Below the pieces are notes generated by a model, which did not search any database, had not been told where the DNA came from, and saw only the letters and a list, made by a program, of their open reading frames with translations. Source: Candidatus Iainarchaeum sp. (lineage in GTDB: Archaea; Iainarchaeota; Iainarchaeia; JAADDC01). From it: DNA of 7,318 nucleotides. The stretch lies in NCBI GenBank assembly GCA_015520865.1, contig WAPE01000067.1, positions 1-7,318 of the forward strand. The letters are read 5' to 3'. Position numbers and translations under genes: made by a program. Below are positions 1 to 5,183 of the stretch, one piece after another. The first letter of the stretch is position 1. The number at the start of each line of letters is the position of its first letter.

Positions 1-420
1 CCCTTAAAGGAAGATAACACCCTTGTTACGCTTCAGGAGCTCTCAGATGCCTACTACTTTTGGAAGGAGTACGGTGATGACAAGTACTTGAAGAAATACC
101 TTCTTCCCGTCGAGAAGGCCGTGGAACACCTTCCCAAGATCATCATAAGGGACTCTGCGGTTGCAGCCATCGTTTATGGGGCAAATCTCACAGCTCCCGG
201 TGTTTTAGCCGTTGAAGAAGGGATAAAGCCCGGTGATCTCGTGGCGATAATGACAAAGAAGGGTGAGCTCGTCGCACTGGCCAAGGCCTTACACACCTCT
301 GAAGAGATTGCAGAAATGGAAAAGGGGATCGTTACCGACACGTTTAGAGTGATCATGGAGAAGGGAATCTATCCCGTCATGTGGAAAAGGGGTAGAAAGG
401 ATGGAGCGCAAACCTCATAA
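1..420 (+). CDS. cbf5: Cbf5, archaeal rRNA pseudouridine synthase (5' partial, C-terminal 139 residues)
   Basis: The frame is open from the first base to the TAA at 418-420, so the gene is truncated by the window edge; full Cbf5 is usually about 330-340 residues. Cbf5 is the catalytic subunit of the box H/ACA RNP, which converts uridine to pseudouridine in rRNA together with Nop10, Gar1 and L7Ae, and it can also act on tRNA U55. The visible part begins near the end of the catalytic domain (DAYYFWKEYGDDKYLKKY, about visible residues 16-33). It continues into the PUA RNA-binding domain: LPKIIIRDSAVAAIVYGAN, then APGVLAVEEGIKPGDLVAIM and the terminal TDTFRVIMEKGIYPVMWKRG. The catalytic aspartate lies outside the window. 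In many Euryarchaeota cbf5 lies just upstream of the rps13 operon, as here. The identification is firm from the PUA sequence and the context. Confidence 0.95.
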   Translation, partial: PLKEDNTLVTLQELSDAYYFWKEYGDDKYLKKYLLPVEKAVEHLPKIIIRDSAVAAIVYGANLTAPGVLAVEEGIKPGDLVAIMTKKGELVALAKALHTSEEIAEMEKGIVTDTFRVIMEKGIYPVMWKRGRKDGAQTS

Positions 421-455
421 TCTTTTTAACCCCTATCAGGGCAACCATATACCAG
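421..455 (+). promoter_or_regulatory. Probable promoter of the uS13-rpoN operon
   Basis: The 48-base gap between cbf5 and the uS13 start contains a T/A-rich box, CTTTTTAA at 422-429. This is the only TATA-like element in the gap. Archaeal initiation about 25 bases downstream of the box centre would fall near 450, giving a leader of roughly 20 bases that still contains the Shine-Dalgarno at 458-462. The box is a weak TATA match, so read-through from cbf5 remains possible. Confidence 0.4.
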
Positions 456-468
456 CGGGAGGGATTCT

Positions 469-927
469 ATGAGCGAGATCAGGAACATCGTCCGCATCGC
501 GGGCTTCGACCTCGACGGAACGAAGCCAATATGGTACGCCCTCACAGGAATCAAGGGTGTGGGAATGAATCTAGCTAGAATGCTCGCCAAGGTCATCGCC
601 GATAAGTATAACCTCAGCATAAACGATCCCCTCGGGAAGCTCCCCGAAGAAGCGGATGCTTTCATCGAAGATGTCGTTCGAAACCCCGTAAAATATGGCA
701 TTCCGAGATGGGCCGTCAACGATCAGAAGGATTGGTGGACGGGAGAGGATAAGCACCTCGTAGGAACAGACCTAGAAACCCATCTCATGGCTGTAAAGAA
801 GAGGCTCCTGGAGATAAGGTCCTGGAGAGGTCTCCGTCTCGCAAGGGGCCTGAAGGTAAGGGGACAGAGGACAAAGTCCCATCCAAGAAAGAACAAGATC
901 TCCGTCGTTGGAAGAAAGAAGAGGTAA
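469..927 (+). CDS. rps13: Small ribosomal subunit protein uS13 (archaeal S13p)
   Basis: The 152-residue product matches archaeal uS13 in length and layout. This protein sits in the head of the 30S subunit and contacts the 50S subunit (bridge B1) and P-site tRNA. The N-terminus reads RNIVRIAGFDLDGTKPIWYA, followed by the helix-turn helix-hairpin segment TGIKGVGMNLAR (residues 26-37). The basic tail WRGLRLARGLKVRGQRTKSHPRK (about 119-141) is the characteristic rRNA/tRNA-binding extension. The ATG is preceded by GGAGGGAT at 458-465, a good Shine-Dalgarno. It is the first gene of the operon and is followed nine bases after its stop by uS4 in the same frame. Nothing is unusual in the protein. Confidence 0.97.
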   Translation: MSEIRNIVRIAGFDLDGTKPIWYALTGIKGVGMNLARMLAKVIADKYNLSINDPLGKLPEEADAFIEDVVRNPVKYGIPRWAVNDQKDWWTGEDKHLVGTDLETHLMAVKKRLLEIRSWRGLRLARGLKVRGQRTKSHPRKNKISVVGRKKR

Positions 928-936
928 GGTGGTACG

Positions 937-1467
937 GTGAGGTGGCTCCGAAAGAAGTGGGTAAGGCCCTTCAAGCGCTGGGATAAAAGAAGAATCATAG
1001 AAGAAAGGCGCCTTATGAAGCTCTACGGTCTAAAGAACAAGAGGGAGCTCTGGAGGGCACAGGCAGAGCTCCGAAGGATCAGAGCCTTCGCAAGGAAGCT
1101 CCTCCCACTGTCAGGACCCGAAAGAGAAAAAGGAGAGAAGGAACTCCTAGGAAGACTTTACAGACTCGGCCTCCTTCCCGAGAACGCCACTTTGGATGAT
1201 GTCCTTTCCCTGACGGTCAACGATATCCTTGAAAGAAGGCTCCAGACGATCGTTTGGAGGAAGGGCTTTGCGAGAACGGTAAAGCAGGCCCGACAGTTCA
1301 TCGTCCACGGTCACGTCTACGTTGATGGAGTAAGGGTAAGGTCTCCCTCCTACTGGGTTAGGAGGGGCGAGGAAAACCTCATAACGATCGATCCACATAT
1401 CTACGACTACGTGAGGTTTAGTGGAGAGCAGAAGGTTGAGCAAAAGGCTGAGGAGGTGGCCTCTTGA
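937..1467 (+). CDS. rps4: Small ribosomal subunit protein uS4 (archaeal S4p), GTG start
   Basis: The 176-residue product is uS4, a primary 16S rRNA binder that nucleates assembly of the 30S body and lies at the mRNA entry channel. An N-terminal basic region ([20 protein letters not shown]) is followed by helices ([27 protein letters not shown], about 30-56). The S4 RNA-binding domain spans about 99-160 and contains [36 protein letters not shown]. The start must be GTG at 937, because the same frame carries the uS13 stop nine bases upstream. This makes the N-terminus a few residues shorter than the MGDPKRQ-type start that I recall from related archaea. A GGTGGT Shine-Dalgarno lies at 928-933. 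The Glu/Gln/Lys-rich tail ([13 protein letters not shown]) is a common archaeal feature. Its TGA overlaps the uS11 start. Confidence 0.96.
   Translation: MRWLRKKWVRPFKRWDKRRIIEERRLMKLYGLKNKRELWRAQAELRRIRAFARKLLPLSGPEREKGEKELLGRLYRLGLLPENATLDDVLSLTVNDILERRLQTIVWRKGFARTVKQARQFIVHGHVYVDGVRVRSPSYWVRRGEENLITIDPHIYDYVRFSGEQKVEQKAEEVAS
1452..1458 (+). promoter_or_regulatory. Strong ribosome binding site that fixes the TTG start of uS11
   Basis: GGAGGTG at 1452-1458 is complementary to the archaeal 16S 3' end and lies five bases before TTG 1464. Because uS11 has no ATG or GTG in its conserved N-terminal region, this perfect site is what supports initiation at TTG. It is embedded in the 3' coding end of uS4. 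Confidence 0.8.
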
Positions 1468-1856
1468 GCGAAGTTCCCAAGGTAGCGGTCGTTCACATAC
1501 TCTCATCCAAAAACAATACGATCGTCCATGCTACTGACATTACCGGAGCCGAAACAATAGCCATTTCTTCCGGAGGCCAGGTCGTAGACGCCGATAGGAA
1601 AAAGAGAACACCCTACGCTGCCATGAAGGCAACAGAGAAGGTGGCACAAAGATTGAAGGAACTCGGGTTTAGGTACGTCATCGTTAAGGTGAGAGCCCCC
1701 GGCGGAAATAAATCCAGAACCCCTGGGCCTGGAGCCCAGGCCGCCATAAAGGAGCTCGTTCGCCAGGGGCTCAAGATCGTCAGGATCCACGACGTCACGC
1801 CGATACCCCACGACGGAACGAGGAGAAGGGGAGGAAGGAGAGGTAGGAGAGTGTGA
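1464..1856 (+). CDS. rps11: Small ribosomal subunit protein uS11 (archaeal S11p), TTG start
   Basis: The 130-residue product is uS11, a component of the 30S platform near the E site and the Shine-Dalgarno helix. Diagnostic stretches are [27 protein letters not shown] (7-33), the [20 protein letters not shown] loop (76-95) and the C-terminal [21 protein letters not shown] (110-130), which is nearly universal in archaea and eukaryotes. In that tail the residue after DG is Thr, where many relatives have Cys. Initiation at TTG 1464 overlaps the uS4 stop as TTGA, with a perfect Shine-Dalgarno just upstream, which implies translational coupling. The stop overlaps the rpoD start as GTGA. The family assignment is certain; only the rare start codon is inferred. 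Confidence 0.96.
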   Translation: MSEVPKVAVVHILSSKNNTIVHATDITGAETIAISSGGQVVDADRKKRTPYAAMKATEKVAQRLKELGFRYVIVKVRAPGGNKSRTPGPGAQAAIKELVRQGLKIVRIHDVTPIPHDGTRRRGGRRGRRV

Positions 1857-2584
1857 AGGTAGAACTCTTAAACCGGGACGAGGAAAGCGCGACGTTCCTA
1901 GTGAAGGGAGTAAACACAGGACTTATGAACGCCTTCAGGAGGGCCGTCATCTCAGAAGTTCCTACCCTCGCGATCCATGAGGTGTTTTTCTACGAAAACA
2001 CCTCTCCCCTCTGGGATGAATTCATTGCCCACAGGCTAGGACTCATCCCCCTCAAGGCCGAGTACGGAACCTATGACGAAAACACGGAGGTAACCTTCTC
2101 CCTCGAAGCCGAAGGACCGAAGGTCGTCTACTCGGGGGAGCTGGTATCTTCGGATCCTTCGGTAAAGGTCGTAGATGACCGTATCATCATCGTAAAGCTC
2201 ATGGACGGGCAGAGGTTAAGGCTAGAAGCAAAGGCCCGAATGGGAACAGCAAAACAACACGCTAAGTGGCAGGCAGGATTGGCTTCCTATCGGTATGTTT
2301 ATCGAGCCGAGATAAAGGATCCTGAAGCCGTGAAGGCGGAAGGAGGAGATGTAAAAAAGATAGAAGAGGAAAACAAGAGCCCTGCAGGGTTGTCAGATGC
2401 CACTTACAACCTCCTCAGGGACGTTGAAGAACTAAACCCCGACGCTGTCTCGTTGAAGAGGAATAAAGATCAGTTCATCCTTTACGTCGAAACGTACGGA
2501 AATATGAGTCTAGAAGAGCTTATCCGAGCCGCCACAGACGTACTGGAAAGAAACCTGAAGGAAGTATTGGAGGCGATCGAATGA
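1853..2584 (+). CDS. rpoD: DNA-directed RNA polymerase subunit Rpo3 (RpoD), GTG start
   Basis: The 243-residue product is archaeal Rpo3/RpoD, the counterpart of the bacterial alpha N-terminal domain and eukaryotic Rpb3. With Rpo11, Rpo10 and Rpo12 it forms the assembly platform of RNA polymerase. Family motifs are [16 protein letters not shown] (26-41, the dimerisation alpha-motif), [12 protein letters not shown] (57-68), [15 protein letters not shown] (83-97), [12 protein letters not shown] (131-142) and a C-terminal dimerisation part, [20 protein letters not shown] (208-227). The insert domain (about 154-205) is short and charged. The whole protein has no cysteine, so it cannot carry the Fe-S cluster found in some archaeal Rpo3 proteins. 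GTG 1853 overlaps the uS11 stop, and an AGGAGAGGT-like ribosome site lies upstream. Co-transcription with uS11 and rpoN is the classic archaeal arrangement. Confidence 0.96.
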   Translation: MKVELLNRDEESATFLVKGVNTGLMNAFRRAVISEVPTLAIHEVFFYENTSPLWDEFIAHRLGLIPLKAEYGTYDENTEVTFSLEAEGPKVVYSGELVSSDPSVKVVDDRIIIVKLMDGQRLRLEAKARMGTAKQHAKWQAGLASYRYVYRAEIKDPEAVKAEGGDVKKIEEENKSPAGLSDATYNLLRDVEELNPDAVSLKRNKDQFILYVETYGNMSLEELIRAATDVLERNLKEVLEAIE

Positions 2585-2943
2585 AGCGAACCGGTCCAAC
2601 GAATCCCTACCTCAGGGGGCTCATCATAGACCTGGAGATAGCGGCCCGAAAGAACAACGCCCCCATCTGGAAAAGGGTGGCGGAACTCCTCTCCAAGTCC
2701 ACCCGACAGCGCATCGAGGTAAACGTAGGGAAACTAAACAAGGTCCTCGAAGAAGGTTCCATAGCGGTCGTCCCGGGGAAGGTCCTCGGCGGCGGAACGA
2801 TTACAAAGAAGGTAACGGTTGCCGCCTGGAGGTTTACCCCAGCCGCAAAGCAGAAGATAGAGGCCGCAGGTGGAAGGGCGATAAGCATTTATGAACTCCT
2901 CCGCGAGAATCCCAAGGGGAGCAAGGTGGTGATCGTAGCATGA
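2581..2943 (+). CDS. rpl18e: Large ribosomal subunit protein eL18 (archaeal L18e)
   Basis: The 120-residue product is L18e, a 50S protein shared by archaea and eukaryotes and related in fold to bacterial L15. The sequence opens [37 protein letters not shown]. It continues with RQRIEVNVGKLNKV, then the glycine-rich VVPGKVLGGGTITKKVTVAAWRFTPAAKQKI segment (about 63-93) and a SIYELLRENPKGSKVVIVA ending, all typical of the family at this length. The ATG overlaps the rpoD stop (ATGA). A GGAGGCGAT ribosome site at 2569-2577 lies within the last rpoD codons. It is the fourth member of the overlapping chain. No anomalies are seen. Confidence 0.95.
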   Translation: MKRTGPTNPYLRGLIIDLEIAARKNNAPIWKRVAELLSKSTRQRIEVNVGKLNKVLEEGSIAVVPGKVLGGGTITKKVTVAAWRFTPAAKQKIEAAGGRAISIYELLRENPKGSKVVIVA

Positions 2944-3347
2944 CGCTCATCGTTGACGGGACAAACAAGCCGCTCGGAAGGCTCGCAACAGAGGTAGTAA
3001 AGCTCCTGAAGAAAGACTATCCCGTCGTCATAATCAATGCAGAAAAGGTTGTCGTCTCCGGAACGCTTCCGGGAGTACTGCCCAAGTTTAAAAGAAGATA
3101 TGACCTCCGAACACTATCAAATCCCATAAAACAGACGCCCCGCTGGCCCAGGACACCTGAAGGGATCATAAGAAGGGCCATAAGGGGCATGATCCACCGC
3201 AAGGATAGGGACAGACTGCTCAAGAGGTTGAAAGTCTTCCGGGGAGATCCCGGTATCGAAGGAAAGAGGATCGATCTGAACCTCAAAACCCCCTCCCGAT
3301 ACGTCTACGTTGAAGAAATCTCCAAGGCCTTGGGTGGTATAAGATGA
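2940..3347 (+). CDS. rpl13: Large ribosomal subunit protein uL13 (archaeal L13p)
   Basis: The 135-residue product is uL13, an early 50S assembly protein that binds 23S rRNA. The N-terminal strand-helix TLIVDGTNKPLGRLATEVVKLLKK (2-25) is followed by PVVIINAEKVVVSG (28-41) and TPRWPRTPEGIIRRAIRGMIHRKDRDR (66-92), matching the conserved P-x-R-x-P and R-x-x-x-GM-x-R patterns of archaeal L13. The C-terminal GDPGIEGKRIDLNL (102-115) replaces the bacterial HAGQQP-type region, as is usual in archaea. The length is near the family norm of about 140. The ATG overlaps the L18e stop (ATGA), with GGTGATC at 2928-2934 as ribosome site, five bases before the start. Confidence 0.95.
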   Translation: MTLIVDGTNKPLGRLATEVVKLLKKDYPVVIINAEKVVVSGTLPGVLPKFKRRYDLRTLSNPIKQTPRWPRTPEGIIRRAIRGMIHRKDRDRLLKRLKVFRGDPGIEGKRIDLNLKTPSRYVYVEEISKALGGIR

Positions 3348-3769
3348 CGGCCAAGAAGAAAACAACGACGAAGGTTATACAAACAAAGGCAAAGAAGAAG
3401 AAGGCCATAGCGAGGGCAACCCTCTTCTATCCCGGAAAGGGAATAATAAGGGTAAACGGCTTCCTCATTGACGTCTGGCAGAACAATAAGTACGTCACCA
3501 TGATGATCCAAGAACCCCTCGTTCTGGCCGGAGACATCAGCAAGAAGGTAGACATATACGTGAACGTGAGGGGAGGGGGCTTTATGGGTCAGGCCATGGC
3601 CGTTCGCGGTGCCATAGCAAAGGCCCTTGCAAACCTCGTAGGCGATGATCTTAGGAAGAAGTACCTAGCTTACGATAGAACGCTCCTCGTAGACGACGTA
3701 AGACAGGTAGAACCTAAGAAACCACTCGGAAGGAAGGCAAGGGCCAAGAAACAGACCTCCTACAGGTGA
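3344..3769 (+). CDS. rps9: Small ribosomal subunit protein uS9 (archaeal S9p)
   Basis: The 141-residue product is uS9, a 30S head protein whose C-terminal tail reaches the P-site tRNA anticodon stem. Core motifs are KAIARATLFYPGKGIIRVNG (20-39), VDIYVNVRGGGFMGQAMAVRGAIAKALANLV (69-99) and the tail DVRQVEPKKPLGRKARAKKQTSYR (118-141). The terminal arginine is the universally conserved residue that contacts tRNA. Compared with the shorter MKVIQTSGKRKTAIARA-type start I recall in other archaea, this protein has about ten extra Lys/Thr-rich residues (MTAKKKTTTK). The ATG overlaps the uL13 stop (ATGA), and a GGTGGTAT ribosome site lies about 3332-3340. No alternative start fits better within the conserved region. 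Confidence 0.95.
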   Translation: MTAKKKTTTKVIQTKAKKKKAIARATLFYPGKGIIRVNGFLIDVWQNNKYVTMMIQEPLVLAGDISKKVDIYVNVRGGGFMGQAMAVRGAIAKALANLVGDDLRKKYLAYDRTLLVDDVRQVEPKKPLGRKARAKKQTSYR

Positions 3770-3770
3770 T
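3764..3770 (+). promoter_or_regulatory. rpoN ribosome binding site overlapping the uS9 stop codon
   Basis: AGGTGAT at 3764-3770 includes the uS9 TGA stop (3767-3769) and lies five bases before the rpoN ATG at 3776. A ribosome terminating on uS9 would therefore stop directly over the rpoN initiation signal, which keeps the last gene coupled although it does not overlap. Confidence 0.7.
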
Positions 3771-3775
3771 ACAAG

Positions 3776-3985
3776 ATGCTTCCACCCGTTAGATGCTTTA
3801 CGTGTGGCAAACCCATTGGAGGGAGGATCTACCAGGAGTTCCAGAGGAGGGTCCAGAGGGGTGAGGACCCCAAGAAGGTATTGGACGATCTAGGGGTGAA
3901 GAGGTACTGCTGTAGAACCGTTTTGCTATCTACTGTTGTCCTCATCGACGAAGTTGCCCCCTACAACACCTTCGAACTACCCTAA
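3776..3985 (+). CDS. rpoN: DNA-directed RNA polymerase subunit Rpo10 (RpoN)
   Basis: The 69-residue product is Rpo10/RpoN, the homologue of eukaryotic Rpb10, a small zinc-binding subunit that joins the Rpo3-Rpo11 platform to the large subunits. The full zinc site is visible: C7-F-T-C10 near the N-terminus ([16 protein letters not shown]) and the atypical adjacent pair C45-C46 in [12 protein letters not shown]. The family segment [19 protein letters not shown] and the ending [14 protein letters not shown] also match closely. It follows uS9 by six bases and closes the operon. In many Euryarchaeota rpoK comes next; here no rpoK is found, and the strand is free of protein genes until 5873. Confidence 0.97.
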   Translation: MLPPVRCFTCGKPIGGRIYQEFQRRVQRGEDPKKVLDDLGVKRYCCRTVLLSTVVLIDEVAPYNTFELP

Positions 3986-4014
3986 CTTCCCTTTCCTTCT
4001 ACTTTTGTTATGTA
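3986..4014 (+). terminator. Pyrimidine-rich stretch, possible operon terminator
   Basis: Immediately after the rpoN stop the + strand is almost purely pyrimidine (CTTCCCTTTCCTTCTACTTTT at 3986-4006). Archaeal termination often uses T-rich tracts without a hairpin. The T runs here are short (3-4), so termination is plausible but not shown. Confidence 0.35.
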
Positions 4015-4022
4015 GCTACCAG

Positions 4023-4037
4023 TCACCACTTCGGTGA
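4023..4037 (+). repeat. Small hairpin TCACC/GGTGA upstream of the ncRNA promoter
   Basis: TCACC (4023-4027) and GGTGA (4033-4037) can pair around the loop ACTTC. Alternatively CAC-TTCG-GTG (4027-4036) gives a C(UUCG)G tetraloop. It lies between the rpoN end and the strong TATA box, so in the operon transcript it could mark the 3' end. The role is unknown. Confidence 0.3.
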
Positions 4038-4046
4038 AAGCAGAGG

Positions 4047-4054
4047 TTTATATA
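4047..4054 (+). promoter_or_regulatory. Strong TATA box for the candidate ncRNA
   Basis: TTTATATA at 4047-4054 is the best archaeal TATA match in the window. It is not followed by a protein gene on the + strand: the next possible ATG (4084) is stopped after four codons. The predicted start about 25-27 bases downstream of the box centre is near 4077. This promoter therefore most likely drives an RNA gene, or the RNA plus the tRNA behind it. Confidence 0.6.
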
Positions 4055-4076
4055 CTACCCCCTTCTCTTACCTACG

Positions 4077-4205
4077 CGCACGGATGAGGGGGTGTTAAGG
4101 AAAAGGGGATAACCCAGAAGGGGTGGAAGGGAAAGGAGGCCCACCCGGCGTAGGGGGACAAGGAAAACGGAGGAGCTTTCCCTTCCACCCACCAAAGCCC
4201 CTATT
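4077..4205 (+). ncRNA. Candidate structured non-coding RNA between rpoN and tRNA-Ser
   Basis: I do not recognise this RNA. The 130-base stretch has a strong TATA box at the right distance upstream, no usable reading frame and a very purine-rich 5' two-thirds. It contains a perfect 15-bp helix (4121-4135 with 4176-4190) enclosing a 40-base apical region. A smaller 5' hairpin is possible from GTTA (4094-4097) with TAAC (4110-4113), and AGGGG (4087-4091) can close the whole domain with CCCCT (4198-4202). The sequence then becomes AT-rich (TATTTCTAG), a possible 3' end. I see no box C/C'/D/D' set. The unbroken 15-bp helix and the lack of an ACA end do not fit an H/ACA guide. It does not resemble SRP or RNase P RNA cores as I know them. 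Start and end are estimates. Confidence 0.45.
4121..4190 (+). repeat. Perfect 15-bp inverted repeat inside the candidate ncRNA
   Basis: GGGTGGAAGGGAAAG (4121-4135) is the exact reverse complement of CTTTCCCTTCCACCC (4176-4190). The arms are separated by 40 bases. One arm is nearly pure purine and the other nearly pure pyrimidine. In RNA this would form a very stable unbroken helix. Confidence 0.9.
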
Positions 4206-4213
4206 TCTAGCTG

Positions 4214-4220
4214 TTTAAAA
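4214..4220 (+). promoter_or_regulatory. TATA-like box of the tRNA-Ser gene
   Basis: TTTAAAA at 4214-4220 lies 42-48 bases before the mature tRNA 5' end. Initiation about 25 bases downstream, near 4243, would give a short leader for removal by RNase P. The AT-rich context contrasts with the GC-rich RNA on either side. Confidence 0.5.
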
Positions 4221-4261
4221 TCTTTCTCCAACTAATTCTCAACGAGGTTATAGGTGTCGGT

Positions 4262-4345
4262 GCCGGGGTGCCCGAGCGGTCCAAGGGGTCGGACTTGAGA
4301 TCCGATGGGCGTATGCCCGCAGGGGTTCAAATCCCCTCCCCGGCG
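4262..4345 (+). tRNA. tRNA-Ser (anticodon UGA, decodes UCA)
   Basis: A complete cloverleaf can be drawn. The 7-bp acceptor GCCGGGG (4262-4268) pairs with CCCCGGC (4338-4344), and the discriminator is G4345. The D arm is CCC/GGG (4271-4273 with 4286-4288). The anticodon stem TCGGA/TCCGA encloses the loop CTTGAGA, giving anticodon TGA at 4296-4298. A long class II variable arm has stem GGGC/GCCC (4307-4310 with 4315-4318). The T arm AGGGG/CCCCT encloses TTCAAAT. The long variable arm and discriminator G identify serine; leucine tRNAs carry A at that position. There is no intron, and the 3' CCA is not encoded (TAC follows). It lies 37 bases from the convergent MEMO1-family gene. Confidence 0.95.
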
Positions 4346-4382
4346 TACTCGGTAAATGGATGGAGAAGAGGATGTCCCGACG

Positions 4383-5183
4383 CTAAATGTAGAAGGCGAT
4401 CGCCGCATAGTCCACAACAGACGAATAGTCGCCGCTGGCATCTCCGGAGTTGGAAAAGTGGAGGAGTTTCGCCGAGGCTCCTTGATTTTTCGCCCACAGG
4501 ATGAGGGAAGCAATCGGTCCGTAGCCGCAGGGGGATGCTCCGGTCTCTTCCACGAGTCGGAGGAACCTTTCAGCATCGAGGTCAAGGATCGCATCGATGA
4601 GCTTCGAATCTACCTCTCTCCCCCAATCTGCAGGCACGTAGTGGGAGAAATCCGACGATGCAATGAACAACACGTCTCTCGGAATCGAAGAAGCTAAATC
4701 CTTCGCGTAGTCCAGGTTCTGAATGAGCATAACGATGGGGACGAAGGAAAAGTCATCATTCCAGACGTACTGAAGAAACGGAAGCTGGACCTCAACGGAG
4801 TGCTCTTCTATATGGGCCTCTACGTCGAAGGAAGCATAGAGGGACCTCTCAACGATCTCATTGGCAACTTCTTCGTTTACCTGAACGTACCCCAACGGAG
4901 TGACCCATTCGCCCCTCGGAAAAACCGAAAGGGGAGTTCCCAAACCGGTGTGGTTCGGTCCAACGATTACAGTTGTTCTAGGCTCTTCATGAGCCAGAAG
5001 TTTGTAGAAGTGGGCTGCTGTAAAGCCGGAATAGACGTATCCCGCGTGGGGAACGACCCCACCAATGATCCTGCCTTCTACCTCCGGCGGCTCAGCTTTC
5101 CGAAGGAGGCGGTCTATCATACGGAGGAGCTCGTCTTTTTGAAGGGGATAAAAGTAGCCGGCGACGGCCGGATACCTTATCAT
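4383..5183 (-). CDS. MEMO1-family protein (AmmeMemoRadiSam system protein B-like)
   Basis: The 266-residue product belongs to the MEMO1 family, a fold related to class III extradiol dioxygenases whose cellular reaction is not settled; archaeal members are annotated as MEMO or AmmeMemoRadiSam protein B. It opens with the family signature MIRYPAVAGYFYP. The metal-ligand positions known from human MEMO1 are present: His46 in GGVVPHAGYVYSG, His78 in IVGPNHTG and Cys219 in SPCGYGPI. EEHSVEVQLPFLQYV (126-140) and FIASSDFSHYVP (173-184) are further conserved blocks. The length is slightly below the usual 280-295. The ATG at 5183 overlaps the uS2 stop (ATGA), with GGAGGAG ahead of it in the uS2 end. 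The pairing with uS2 recurs in Euryarchaeota; the AMMECR1 and radical-SAM partners are not in this window. Confidence 0.92.
   Translation of the reverse strand: MIRYPAVAGYFYPLQKDELLRMIDRLLRKAEPPEVEGRIIGGVVPHAGYVYSGFTAAHFYKLLAHEEPRTTVIVGPNHTGLGTPLSVFPRGEWVTPLGYVQVNEEVANEIVERSLYASFDVEAHIEEHSVEVQLPFLQYVWNDDFSFVPIVMLIQNLDYAKDLASSIPRDVLFIASSDFSHYVPADWGREVDSKLIDAILDLDAERFLRLVEETGASPCGYGPIASLILWAKNQGASAKLLHFSNSGDASGDYSSVVDYAAIAFYI

Noticed and set aside
88..420. Separate 110-residue gene starting at TTG 88
   Set aside because: The frame is open upstream to base 1 and the upstream residues (LSDAYYFWKEYG) are conserved Cbf5 sequence, so this is only the tail of a longer gene.
4077..4205. Box C/D or H/ACA guide RNA reading of the candidate ncRNA
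   Set aside because: GGATGAG near 4082-4088 is not a proper C box and no D box pairs with it. The long helix has no internal pseudouridylation pocket, and no ACA lies near the 3' end.
4262..4345. tRNA-Leu, because the loop contains GAG and the variable arm is long
   Set aside because: With a 5-bp anticodon stem TCGGA/TCCGA the anticodon is TGA, not GAG, and the discriminator is G, as in serine tRNAs.
4268..4697. Open frames running through the tRNA-Ser and the 3' end of the MEMO gene on either strand
   Set aside because: They translate tRNA sequence or the opposite strand of a well-conserved gene and resemble no protein family.
4262..5183. tRNA-Ser as an integration site of a mobile element
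   Set aside because: No repeat of the tRNA 3' end, integrase or transposase is visible, and the neighbouring genes are core genes.
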